From contig JASHQV010000170.1 of assembly GCA_030038955.1 (NCBI GenBank), positions 1 to 36,200 of the forward strand: 36,200 bases of DNA. The letters run 5' to 3'. The position numbers and the translations under genes were made by a program. Shown here one piece after another: positions 7,995-15,979 of this stretch. Origin of the DNA: Solirubrobacteraceae bacterium (lineage in GTDB: Bacteria > Actinomycetota > Thermoleophilia > Solirubrobacterales > Solirubrobacteraceae). The notes beneath the pieces are model-generated. The model saw only the letters and a program-made list of their open reading frames with translations. It had not been told where the DNA came from and ran no database searches. Positions within the stretch are counted from its first letter, which is position 1; every line of letters starts with the position of its first letter.

Positions 7995-9542
7995 ATGGCC
8001 GCCGAGCCGCAGGGGATTGTCGACGACCGCCGCCGAGGCATCGTCGACCTCCGTCGCCACACGGCTCGCGGCGTGATCGTCAACAGCCTGTTCCAAGCCG
8101 GCCTGGTCGGTGTGAGCGCACTGCGCGGCTTGATCGTCGCGGCCTTCCTGACCCGAGCCGACTATGGCGTGTGGGGCCTCGTCAGCGTCACCCTATGGAC
8201 CGCCGTGGGGCTGAAGGCTGTGTTCGGCGCAAATGACAGATACATCCAACAGGCTGATGAAGATCAGGAGCAGGCATTCCAACGAGCATTTACGGTGGAG
8301 CTCAGCTTCGCTGCTGCAATCGCGCCCGTCGCTGCTGGCGTCGTCATGGCATACGCAGTCTTGTCCGGACACTCGGTGGTGATTGCCCCTGGTCTGACGC
8401 TGCTCCTGCTCCTACCTTCGACCGCGTTGCAGTTCCCGCTCGCGATCTTCTACCGCCGGATGGACTATCGACGCCAGCGCCTCCTCAGCGCCATCGAGCC
8501 CTTCGGAGGGGCGATCGTCATGATCGTGCTTGCGATCCTCGGTGCCGGATACTGGAGCTTTGTCATCGGCGCAGTAGCGGGATCCTGGGTCGGCGCGCTC
8601 GTCGCGATCTACGCCTCACCGTTTCGACTCGCGATCCGCTACGACCGTGGCACGATGCGCCAGTACGTCCAGTTCTCGACGCCGCTGCTCATCTCCGGAC
8701 TCGCGGCATTAGCGATGTTTCAGGCGCTGACGCTGATCGGCGTCGGCATCATAGGTCTCGCGGGCATCGGTGCCTTTACACTCGTTGGCAACCTGGTGCA
8801 ATTTACTAGCCAGGCCGACGCCATCCTTACTGAGACTCTCTATCCAGCGGTGTGTGCGGTACGAGATCGAGTCACCGTCGTCTCGGAGCTCTTTGTCAAG
8901 TCAAATCGGCTCTCGCTGATGTGGGCCGTGCCATTCGGAATCGGCCTGACGTTGTTCGGCTCCGACCTGATCCACTTCTGGCTTGGTCGTCAATGGCTGC
9001 CCGCAGTGCCTCTTCTTGAGATCATGGGTATTGTGACTGCGGTTGAACAGGTTGGCTACAACTGGGCCGCGTTCACGAAAGCACGAGGGATCACATGGCC
9101 GGTCGCCGTAACCGCGGTCATTCTCTCCGCCGTGGTTGTCGGGTCCTCCGTGCCGTTGATGCACAAGTTCGGGCTCATCGGGCTCGGCTATGCCTTCGCG
9201 ATCGGCGAAGCGGTCGCGTTGGCTTTGCGCGGAATCTGGTTGATCTATTTCTTCAACCGCGTCTCGATCGTGTCACATCTGCTCCGCGCGTTTGCGCCAA
9301 CGATCATTGCAGCGCTCCCGATTCTGGCCTTGAGAGCGGCGTCCGGAATGGAGACAAGCTTGCCCGCGGCCTTGGGCATGTTGAGCCTGTACGTGGTCCT
9401 GACGATCGTCGCAACGGTCGCGCTGGAGCGGCCCCTCTTGCAAGAGGCGATCGGATATTTCCACCGGCGCGGCTCGCTGCTGCCACCGACTCCGGCCAGC
9501 CCGGCAGAGGGTCCATCGCTTGCGTCTGCGGCTGGTAAGTAG
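7995..9542 (+). CDS. Wzx-type polysaccharide flippase (MOP superfamily)
   Basis: 515 residues with about 12-14 hydrophobic helices spread along its length, starting with SLFQAGLVGVSALRGLIVAAFLTRADYGVWGLV, the typical first helices of O-antigen/teichuronic-acid flippases. It would turn undecaprenyl-linked repeat units from the inner to the outer face of the membrane. I choose the ATG at 7995 rather than upstream codons because the flippase N-terminus fits it and because a TACGCT hexamer lies exactly six bases before it, the arrangement of a leaderless actinobacterial transcript. Base composition drops here: the line at 8221 is 30/60 G+C, against 45/60 at 1141. Exact substrate unknown. Confidence 0.9.
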   Translation: MAAEPQGIVDDRRRGIVDLRRHTARGVIVNSLFQAGLVGVSALRGLIVAAFLTRADYGVWGLVSVTLWTAVGLKAVFGANDRYIQQADEDQEQAFQRAFTVELSFAAAIAPVAAGVVMAYAVLSGHSVVIAPGLTLLLLLPSTALQFPLAIFYRRMDYRRQRLLSAIEPFGGAIVMIVLAILGAGYWSFVIGAVAGSWVGALVAIYASPFRLAIRYDRGTMRQYVQFSTPLLISGLAALAMFQALTLIGVGIIGLAGIGAFTLVGNLVQFTSQADAILTETLYPAVCAVRDRVTVVSELFVKSNRLSLMWAVPFGIGLTLFGSDLIHFWLGRQWLPAVPLLEIMGIVTAVEQVGYNWAAFTKARGITWPVAVTAVILSAVVVGSSVPLMHKFGLIGLGYAFAIGEAVALALRGIWLIYFFNRVSIVSHLLRAFAPTIIAALPILALRAASGMETSLPAALGMLSLYVVLTIVATVALERPLLQEAIGYFHRRGSLLPPTPASPAEGPSLASAAGK

Positions 9543-9636
9543 GCTCTGGGGGCATCCGCTCCGCCGGTCGAGCGTGCGTCACGCATCGGTTGGCTCTCAC
9601 GAGCTTGACTCTCAGTCGGGTTGAAGGAGACCGGCG

Positions 9637-9648
9637 CCCCTCGAGGGG
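9637..9648. repeat. 12-bp perfect palindrome upstream of the sulfotransferase
   Basis: CCCCTCGAGGGG reads the same on both strands and ends 25 bases before the chosen ATG at 9674. It could be an operator or hairpin base. Function is unproven. Confidence 0.3.
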
Positions 9649-9673
9649 TGGATCGATATTCTGCGCCCGACAG

Positions 9674-10507
9674 ATGGTCGCCGATCGATCTCAGCTGCTG
9701 AGCTCCTTTGGACGGCGGATACGGACGTATGGCCCTGCGCTTGTTGGCCGCTACTGTGCTCCCGCCTGTCGCTTCGTGATCCTGTCTACGGGCAGGACAG
9801 GTAGCGAGTTGCTCGTCTCCCTGATGGACTCGCATCCGAGAGTCCGCTGCGAAGGCGAGCTCCTCGCCGGTGGGCATGGCCTGCCAACCGAATACGTCAC
9901 AGCGCGTTCTGCCGTTGCCGGCCTTCAGGGAATGGAGGCGTACGGATGGAAGCTGCTACTTAGCCAGTTTCGCAATCCTGGCGGTGCCATCCACGGGATC
10001 GGCGATCCCAGTGGCTATCCCGCCCGCCTACACGCTATGGGCTATCACTTGATTCTTCTCCTGAGACGCAATCCCGTTCACCAAGCCCTGTCGTACATAA
10101 TCGGCAGCAATCGACAGTTCCACTATCGGACCGGCGATGGAATGACGTTTGCGCCTATCGACGTTGATCCTGTAGATCTGATGGCTGCGACCTGGATCAT
10201 CGAGGCAGATACCCAGCTACTGCAGAGCTTTGTGCGTGACGTCCCTCATCTCGTACTGACGTACGAAGATGCCTTGCTGCCGTCAGCAGCACATCAAGTG
10301 ACTGTGGACAGGGTATGTGAATATATAGGCATCGACTCCGCACCAATGAGAACTGATCTCGTCAAGCTCACGCCGACTCGATTGCGGGAAGCGGTCTCCA
10401 ACTTCGCGGCAATCGCGGAGCTGTTTAGCAAGACGCGCTACGCTCGCTTCCTCGACGTCGATGACGAGCGCTCGTGTGAATGCTCCTGCGAGAGCACTGA
10501 GCAGTGA
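9674..10507 (+). CDS. Sulfotransferase family protein (NodH/Stf0-like)
   Basis: 277 residues from the ATG at 9674; an in-frame TTG at 9590 would add 28 residues of poor character. The N-terminal FVILSTGRTGSELLVSLMD (about residues 34-52) is the 5'-phosphosulfate loop that holds PAPS, and LILLLRRNPVHQALSY (about 122-137) is the matching 3'-phosphate-binding Arg/Ser segment. Enzymes of this family transfer sulfate to hydroxyls of sugars or lipids in the cytoplasm, here presumably to a sugar of the repeat unit. A TATTCT hexamer 11 bases before the ATG could be its -10 element. Codon use is AT-richer than in the flanking glycosyltransferases. Confidence 0.85.
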   Translation: MVADRSQLLSSFGRRIRTYGPALVGRYCAPACRFVILSTGRTGSELLVSLMDSHPRVRCEGELLAGGHGLPTEYVTARSAVAGLQGMEAYGWKLLLSQFRNPGGAIHGIGDPSGYPARLHAMGYHLILLLRRNPVHQALSYIIGSNRQFHYRTGDGMTFAPIDVDPVDLMAATWIIEADTQLLQSFVRDVPHLVLTYEDALLPSAAHQVTVDRVCEYIGIDSAPMRTDLVKLTPTRLREAVSNFAAIAELFSKTRYARFLDVDDERSCECSCESTEQ

Positions 10508-10582
10508 CTGCGTCCCGCCAGCAGGTGGGTCGACCGACTCGGATGCAGCTGATGGCTACGTGTGACTGCAGCGGTTGCGGAA

Positions 10583-11620
10583 TCACCGATCCATGACCGC
10601 ATGCAGTGTGTTTATGTGAAACTCATTCAATAGACCGCGATTGGTGAAAGATTGCCGCAACGACTCGGCTTGGTCGATGTCACCATCGTAGTGGCTGAGG
10701 AGGACTCTCGCCGCTCGAAGTCCGGAGTGCTTCTCTGCCGGGGTGACATCCAGCCAGTGCCGAAAAGCCTGCTCTATCTCGAAGTCGTCGAACGATGAGC
10801 GGCCAAGCTCAAATCTGGAGGCTCGCGGCGGCACCGCACTCGCCACACGGAACACCAGCGACTCGGATCGCGGAATGTCTCGGGCCGGGACAAGGAAGTC
10901 GATGAGCCGATAGGAGATCAGCGGGATCCAAGGTGTGAAGCAGTGGCTGAAGTCTTGATGCATGAGGTGGCCGCTGGTCGGCAGCAATGCCGGATAGAGC
11001 TCACGCACGATGTGAGAGGCCAGTTCCCAGGACTTCATCGCGTCCACGATTAGGAGCTCAATCGGTCCATTGCGCCACGTCTCCTGGAGGAGGTCACCCT
11101 CATGAACGGCGATCCGCTCGCGCCACCGCTTGACCACGAGCTCGAACTCAGGCCGGAACGAATCACCAGGCTTGTACGGGCCCAGGCGGGTGGGTGGCGA
11201 ATGGATATCCATCCATCCTTCCCATCTGAATTGATCGTATGCGTGGATCATCGAGGTGCGGGTCGATCGCCGAGGGTTGGCGGCAAGACCCATTGCGAGG
11301 GACGCTGTGGTGGATCCAAGCCACGAGCCGAGGTCGACCACGGCACCAGCGCCAGTGAGCTCTTCCTGGGCGTGCCACTTCAGGTACGCCCGCTCAGTCA
11401 GTGCCGTCATGCCGGGTATGCGCGACCGCTCGAATTGCTGGCGCAGCACTCCCGCCCGATAGAGCTGCGAGAACCGCGCGACCCGCCGGCCGGACAGCCT
11501 GTAGAGCGCCAGCGGAAGTGACCATACCGCGTCTGACGCGATGAGTGCGACGTCCGCATGGAGCAGCTGCAGGCTTCGTCCCCACACTCGTCGCAGAGTT
11601 CGAGCAGCTCCCGACTGCAT
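10583..11620 (-). CDS. SAM-dependent methyltransferase (class I), putative
   Basis: 345 residues from the ATG at 11618-11620. The Rossmann SAM-binding motif VVDLGSWLGSTTASLAMGL is near residues 94-112; LLIVDAMKSWE (about 190) and ALLPTSGHLMHQDFSHC (about 213-229) are the later strands, resembling the TylF-like/Methyltransf_24 group in which the acidic and histidine residues bind a metal. The long C-terminal part (after about 260) is unique. A TATGCT hexamer eight bases upstream of the ATG supports this start over the TTG at 11674. The substrate is presumably a sugar hydroxyl, by context. It points toward the sulfotransferase; 75 bases between the two stops show no clear terminator. Confidence 0.75.
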   Translation of the reverse strand: MQSGAARTLRRVWGRSLQLLHADVALIASDAVWSLPLALYRLSGRRVARFSQLYRAGVLRQQFERSRIPGMTALTERAYLKWHAQEELTGAGAVVDLGSWLGSTTASLAMGLAANPRRSTRTSMIHAYDQFRWEGWMDIHSPPTRLGPYKPGDSFRPEFELVVKRWRERIAVHEGDLLQETWRNGPIELLIVDAMKSWELASHIVRELYPALLPTSGHLMHQDFSHCFTPWIPLISYRLIDFLVPARDIPRSESLVFRVASAVPPRASRFELGRSSFDDFEIEQAFRHWLDVTPAEKHSGLRAARVLLSHYDGDIDQAESLRQSFTNRGLLNEFHINTLHAVMDR

Positions 11621-11628
11621 CGATGATG

Positions 11629-11634
11629 AGCATA
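11629..11634 (-). promoter_or_regulatory. Candidate -10 element (TATGCT) for the methyltransferase at 10583-11620
   Basis: Read on the minus strand, TATGCT (TANNNT consensus) ends eight bases before the ATG at 11620. It would give an almost leaderless mRNA, within the 31 bases separating this gene from the upstream methyltransferase stop. No -35 element is evident. Confidence 0.35.
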
Positions 11635-11651
11635 CGCGGGGCAGTCGAAGG

Positions 11652-12362
11652 TCAGTGCCGACGGGTGAGCACAAGGCAGAACTGCTGCCCCTCGCCGATC
11701 ACGTGCTCAACGTCCATCGCAGCCTCGGCCGCTGTCCGCCGCAGGTCCGAGAGCTCGATCATCGATCCCCTCCAACGGGAGTCGTGCTGCCCGCTCGGAA
11801 GACGACCGACTGATGCAAGTAGTCGGTCACGTATGCGACGCCGGATCGACGCAGCCGCGTGGATGCGGGGGTCATTGGAGATTTGAAACGCGGCCCAACC
11901 ACCGACGCGAAGCACTCGCCCCATCTCGCGAACGTAGTTGAGAGTCACGCCGGGATCTGGGATGTGCTGGAACACAACATGAGAGATGCACGCATCGGCG
12001 GAGGCCGAGCCAACTCCGTCAAGGGTCGTTCCGTCTCCCCGTATCCACACGACATTGGCGAGTGTGCTGTTGTGCTGCTTCGCCAGTTCGAGCATCCGTG
12101 GCGAGACATCAAGCGCCCGGACGGATGCTGCCCGGCTGCTGATCGCGCGAGTCAGCCTCCCGACCCCGCATCCGATCTCCAGCACCTCGTCGTGTGGGTC
12201 GATCGACTCGTCCAGAGGCTGCAGCAGCCGATCGAGATCTCGCTCTCCGTCGGCCCAGAAACGTTCGAGATCAGGATGGCCGTACTCGAGGCGATTGTCG
12301 ATGAAGTAGAACGCGTCCTCTTCGGCGCGGGCATCCCAGAAGCTCGCCATCCCAGAACCCAT
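11652..12362 (-). CDS. SAM-dependent methyltransferase (Methyltransf_11/25 type)
   Basis: 236 residues from the ATG at 12360-12362; a longer open frame to 12569 adds only Arg/Pro-rich sequence. Motif I is VLEIGCGVGRLTRAIS (about 58-73), motif II VRALDVSPRMLELAK, motif III ADACISHVVFQHIPDPG, and motif IV GRVLRVGGWAAFQIS, the standard order of class I methyltransferases such as UbiE-like enzymes. TACGAT ends seven bases before the ATG, fitting a leaderless start. Divergent from the FkbM gene across 164 bases. Likely methylates a sugar of the repeat unit; the target is not determined. Confidence 0.88.
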   Translation of the reverse strand: MGSGMASFWDARAEEDAFYFIDNRLEYGHPDLERFWADGERDLDRLLQPLDESIDPHDEVLEIGCGVGRLTRAISSRAASVRALDVSPRMLELAKQHNSTLANVVWIRGDGTTLDGVGSASADACISHVVFQHIPDPGVTLNYVREMGRVLRVGGWAAFQISNDPRIHAAASIRRRIRDRLLASVGRLPSGQHDSRWRGSMIELSDLRRTAAEAAMDVEHVIGEGQQFCLVLTRRH

Positions 12363-12369
12363 CTGAGAG

Positions 12370-12375
12370 ATCGTA
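12370..12375 (-). promoter_or_regulatory. Candidate -10 element (TACGAT), leaderless methyltransferase transcript
   Basis: On the minus strand TACGAT ends seven bases before the ATG at 12362. The same hexamer occurs six bases before an alternative GTG start of the PqqD-family gene (24065-24070). Confidence 0.4.
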
Positions 12376-12526
12376 AGCCGCGACAGAGCAGGCGAGCGCC
12401 GGTTCCGCCGGCGCCTCCTAGCGTTCAGGCAGGCGCTCGGGACTGCGGCGCCGCCGATGCCGGCACAGCTACTCTCAGGCGGATCGTGAGCGAAGACGCC
12501 CACTTCTGGCGGCGCGGCCCCACTAG

Positions 12527-13363
12527 ATGGAGTGCGGCGTTGCTGACGTGGTGCCGAAGCTGATGCCACGGCTCGAGATCAGGTCACGGCTGCGTTCCCG
12601 CCTTGCCCGGGCGCGGGCACGCAGGTTAGAGGCTCGTCTCGCCGGACCCAAGCTCGTGCGCGCCTTCGGCCACGCATTCCCAGAAGCCGTGTTCATCGAG
12701 ATCGGCGCCAACGACGGCGAGCAGGAAGACCATCTTCACTCGATGATCACGAGCTCTCGCTGGCAAGGGGTGATGGTCGAGCCCGTGCCGTATGTGTTCG
12801 AACGCCTACGCGCAAACTATGCGGGCGTGGCAGGCGTTGAATTCGCCAACGTCGCGATCACCGACCGGGACGGGTCGCTGCCGTTCTACTACCTGGCACC
12901 GTCAGAGGACTATGCCAGCGAGGGTCTGCCGCAGTGGTACGACGGGATCGGCTCGTTCTCACGCGAGGCCGTGCTCGACCATGCACGGCTGATCCGGGAT
13001 ATCGAGCAGCGGATGGTCGAGACCACGGTTCCGTGTCTGACCTTCGAGTCGCTGTGCGCTGAGCACGAGCTCGATCGAATCGACCTGCTGTTGATCGACA
13101 CCGAAGGGCACGACTTCGAGATTCTCAAACACATCGACTTCACTCAGTGGCATCCCACGGTGGTGATCTACGAGCACTTCCATCTTTCACCCGGCGACCG
13201 GCAGGAATGCCGTTCGATGCTCGAAAGCGCCGGCTATCTGACGTTGCCCGAGGGATTCGATACCTGGTGTCTGCACCGAGACGCCGGAGACGACTTGCTT
13301 CACGTGTGGCGCTCGCTGCGCGCCGCCATTCCGCCACTCGCGGAGGAGGACGAGCCGCGATGA
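12527..13363 (+). CDS. FkbM family methyltransferase
   Basis: 278 residues; an in-frame TAG stands immediately before the ATG at 12527, and the ATG at 12563 is an alternative. FkbM features: FIEIGANDGEQEDHLHSM (SAM motif I, about 56-73), MVEPVPYVFERLRANY (about 85-100), and LLLIDTEGHDFEILKHIDF (about 190-208), the conserved IDxEGxE-like signature with His in place of Tyr/Ala. FkbM enzymes O-methylate sugars and polyketides. It is the first gene of a tightly coupled four-gene run: its TGA overlaps the next ATG. Upstream (12396-12414) lies a 7-bp stem with a 5-base loop of unknown role. Confidence 0.9.
   Translation: MECGVADVVPKLMPRLEIRSRLRSRLARARARRLEARLAGPKLVRAFGHAFPEAVFIEIGANDGEQEDHLHSMITSSRWQGVMVEPVPYVFERLRANYAGVAGVEFANVAITDRDGSLPFYYLAPSEDYASEGLPQWYDGIGSFSREAVLDHARLIRDIEQRMVETTVPCLTFESLCAEHELDRIDLLLIDTEGHDFEILKHIDFTQWHPTVVIYEHFHLSPGDRQECRSMLESAGYLTLPEGFDTWCLHRDAGDDLLHVWRSLRAAIPPLAEEDEPR
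13342..13347 (+). promoter_or_regulatory. Ribosome-binding site fixing the start of the sugar O-methyltransferase
   Basis: GGAGGA lies 12 bases before the ATG at 13360, with the overlapping GGACGAG closer in. It supports 13360 as the start rather than the open frame that extends back to 13147. Confidence 0.55.
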
Positions 13364-14373
13364 AGGGAATCGGGCGCTTGCGGAGCCTGCTGGACAGTCA
13401 GATCTCTCAGGACGATGGGCTGCCGCCACTCACCGACGAGGATCGTCGTTATCTGACACGGCTCTACGACGACAGCGTGCCGCTGCCCGTCGAGGCGAGC
13501 GAGCTAACGAGCGAGAATCCGCGCCTGATCGAGCTGCGTGATGCCTACAGTCGGCTTGACCTTCCGGTGCTGAGCCTGTCCCGCTGGAACCGCAGCGCAG
13601 TCAGCTCCTTCCTCGACCTGAGATGGTTCAGGGGGGAGACGCTGTTCGTCTGGCACTACCGGGAGCTTCCACGCGTCAGCCAGCTGAAGTACTTCGTGTA
13701 CGCCCGATATGTGCGTGACCGAGACGAGCTGGGACTCCTGGATCGACTCACCGAGGATGGCCTGTTCGGGTGCTGGACGTATTCGTTTCGTGGCTGGGGG
13801 AGGGTGAGCCGCGATCTGCTGCAGTCGATCAACGAGATCTCGTACCTCGAGCGCCAGCTGAAGCTTTCGGGCCAGCCCTCGATCAAGGTGCTCGACATCG
13901 GCGCGGGATACGGACGGCTGGGGCATCGAATGGCTCAGGCGCTCGACAACGTGTCCGACTACTGCTGCGTGGACGCGGTGCCAGAGGCGACGTTCCTGAG
14001 CGAGTGGTATCTGCGCTACCGAGGATGCTCGCCGCCGGCTCGTGTAGTGAGCCTCGACACGCTCGACGAGCAACTTGCACCGCGCACGTTCGACCTGGCG
14101 GTCAACATGCACAGCTTCTCCGAGTGTCCTCTGGCCGCCGTGAGCTGGTGGATCGACCGACTCGTGGAGCTCCAGGTATGTCGCTTGTTGATAATCCCAA
14201 ACGAGCCAGACGCGCTGCTCAGCACCGAGGGCGACGGAAGCCGTGTCGACTTCTCCCCAGTGCTTGACGAGGCCGGTTTCGAGCTCGTTCACTGCGAACC
14301 CGTGATCAGCGACGAGGCTATCGCCGAGTTGCTGCCGCTCCACGACCGTTTCTACCTCTACGAGAGACTGTGA
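13360..14373 (+). CDS. Putative sugar O-methyltransferase
   Basis: 337 residues. The ATG overlaps the TGA of the FkbM gene (ATGA) and has a strong GGAGGA site upstream. About 175 N-terminal residues precede the SAM-binding motif VLDIGAGYGRLGHRMAQAL (about 177-195), then DYCCVDAVPEATFLSEWYL and FDLAVNMHSFSECPLAAV. This layout, with the MHSFSE segment and the C-terminal FYLYERL, matches the group often annotated as putative sugar O-methyltransferase in capsule loci. The role is inferred from family and context; which hydroxyl is methylated is unknown. Confidence 0.82.
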   Translation: MKGIGRLRSLLDSQISQDDGLPPLTDEDRRYLTRLYDDSVPLPVEASELTSENPRLIELRDAYSRLDLPVLSLSRWNRSAVSSFLDLRWFRGETLFVWHYRELPRVSQLKYFVYARYVRDRDELGLLDRLTEDGLFGCWTYSFRGWGRVSRDLLQSINEISYLERQLKLSGQPSIKVLDIGAGYGRLGHRMAQALDNVSDYCCVDAVPEATFLSEWYLRYRGCSPPARVVSLDTLDEQLAPRTFDLAVNMHSFSECPLAAVSWWIDRLVELQVCRLLIIPNEPDALLSTEGDGSRVDFSPVLDEAGFELVHCEPVISDEAIAELLPLHDRFYLYERL

Positions 14374-15275
14374 CGGAGCTGCACGTAGCTTGCGCAAGTG
14401 ACGCGAGCTACCTCCCACATAGCGCCGCGATGATCCATTCGGCGATCACCGCGGGTGGCGCCCGCATCATCCACTTCCTCCACGGAGCCGATCTGCCCCG
14501 CCCTGAAGCCGCCAAGCTCGAGGGGATGGTGGACGCACTGGGTGCGAGCATCAGCTTTCACGAGATCGCGTCTCGGCGAATCGCTGGCCTCCCGGTCGAC
14601 AATCGGTTCGGACCGGCCATGTGGTATCGGATCTTCGTCGGCGAGCTGCTCTCCCTCGACCGGGTCCTCTACCTCGACATCGACACACTTGCTCTCGACC
14701 GTCTGGCGCCGATCATGGAATTCGACATAAGCGATGTCTACCTGGGTGCTGTGAGGAACGTGTTCATGGAGTTCCATAGCCATCGGCCGCGTCAGGTGGG
14801 AATCGAGGCGTCGAAGTACTTCAACAGTGGGGTGCTGCTGCTCAATCTCGAGCTGATGCGCACGGAGCAGTTCTGCGACCGGGTTGTTCGGCTGATTGCG
14901 GAGGATGACGGGCGCATGGAGTGGCCCGATCAGGATGCGCTCAATCTGGCCGCGGCCGGCCGTTGGATGGCGATGCCCCCACGTTGGAACTGCATGAACA
15001 CGCTGCTGACTCGCCGCCAGCTCGCGGTCGAGGCCTTCGGGGACGATCCCGTGCGAGAGGCGATCCAGAACCCGGCGATCCGCCACTTCGAGGGCCCTGA
15101 CCTCAACAAGCCATGGCACCTGCTCCACGACCGGCGCTGGCAGCAGATCTACCGTCAGCACCGTAGCGCGACCCCGTGGCCCGACTTTGCCATGGAGGGA
15201 CGGACGCTTCGGAATCAGGTCAAGCGATTGGCGTGCGACCTCGGGTGGCTGGCTGCGCCCAGGGGCGAGGTGTGA
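14370..15275 (+). CDS. Glycosyltransferase family 8
   Basis: 301 residues, GTG start overlapping the previous TGA (GTGA). GT8 hallmarks: LHVACASDASYLPHSAAMIHS at the start, the metal-binding DxD in LYLDIDTLALD (about 99-109), YFNSGVLLLNLELMR (about 150-164), the DQDALN segment (about 191-196), and IRHFEGPDLNKPWH near the C-terminus with its conserved His and Lys-Pro-Trp. Retaining enzymes of this family transfer glucose or galactose, as LPS galactosyl/glucosyltransferases and GspA do. It lies among methyltransferases, so it probably adds a sugar that is then methylated. Family certain, donor inferred. Confidence 0.92.
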   Translation: MTELHVACASDASYLPHSAAMIHSAITAGGARIIHFLHGADLPRPEAAKLEGMVDALGASISFHEIASRRIAGLPVDNRFGPAMWYRIFVGELLSLDRVLYLDIDTLALDRLAPIMEFDISDVYLGAVRNVFMEFHSHRPRQVGIEASKYFNSGVLLLNLELMRTEQFCDRVVRLIAEDDGRMEWPDQDALNLAAAGRWMAMPPRWNCMNTLLTRRQLAVEAFGDDPVREAIQNPAIRHFEGPDLNKPWHLLHDRRWQQIYRQHRSATPWPDFAMEGRTLRNQVKRLACDLGWLAAPRGEV

Positions 15276-15979
15276 TGGCGCTCGCGCGGTTCAACCCGGA
15301 CCGTGGCTCGGTTCGTGGCTACCGTCGATCGCATCCGCTCGCCTACATCATCCGCGAGCTCCCCGCCCGCCTCGAGGCGCTCGCCCCAGACCTTAGGTGC
15401 ACCGCGAACGGCCGCCTGCTGGACTATGGATGTGCCGACGTCCCGTACCGCCGGTTGTTTCCCAAATCGGTCGAGTATCTGGCGGCGGATCTGCCCGGGA
15501 ACCCGAATGCCAACGTCACCATCAATCCGGACGGATCAGTGCCGCTCGACGAGGCAAGCGTCGACGCGATCCTGTCGACCCAGGTTCTCGAGCACGTCGC
15601 AGACCCTGGCCTCTACCTGAGCGAGTGCCGCCGAGTGCTGAAGCCCGCCGGCCGGATCCTGCTCTCCACCCACGGATTCATGGTCTACCACCCAGACCCG
15701 GTCGACCTCTGGCGCTGGACGTCCGCTGGGATCCGGGAAGCGATAGAGCGGGCCGGTATGCGAGTCGTCTGCTTCGAGGGCATCATGGGGCTGACGGCCA
15801 GCGGGCTCCAGCTGGTTCAGGATGGCATCAGGTACCGGCTCCCCGCTCGCCTGAGGCCGGCCTTCTGCGCCGCGATGCAGACATTGGTCGCCGTCGCCGA
15901 CCGGCACGAGTCGGACGAGAGCCGTAACCGCAACGCACTCGTATTCGCCTTGATCGCGGAGAAGCCCGCGAGCATCTAG
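15275..15979 (+). CDS. SAM-dependent methyltransferase (Methyltransf_11 type)
   Basis: 234 residues. The ATG shares a base with the upstream TGA (TGATG), and AGGGGCGAGG four bases upstream is a good ribosome-binding site. Motifs: LLDYGCADVPYRRLFP (about 48-63), YLAADLPGNPNANVTI, VDAILSTQVLEHVADPGLYL (about 100-119) and CRRVLKPAGRILLSTHG. This is the form seen in capsule-associated class I methyltransferases. It ends the coupled run FkbM, O-methyltransferase, GT8, methyltransferase, and its stop overlaps the convergent TylF-like gene by four bases. Substrate unknown, sugar hydroxyl likely. Confidence 0.88.
   Translation: MALARFNPDRGSVRGYRRSHPLAYIIRELPARLEALAPDLRCTANGRLLDYGCADVPYRRLFPKSVEYLAADLPGNPNANVTINPDGSVPLDEASVDAILSTQVLEHVADPGLYLSECRRVLKPAGRILLSTHGFMVYHPDPVDLWRWTSAGIREAIERAGMRVVCFEGIMGLTASGLQLVQDGIRYRLPARLRPAFCAAMQTLVAVADRHESDESRNRNALVFALIAEKPASI

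Noticed and set aside
10508..10582. Search for an intrinsic terminator between the convergent sulfotransferase and methyltransferase genes
   Set aside because: Only a 4-bp GCAG/CTGC pairing with a long loop is found and no U-run follows.
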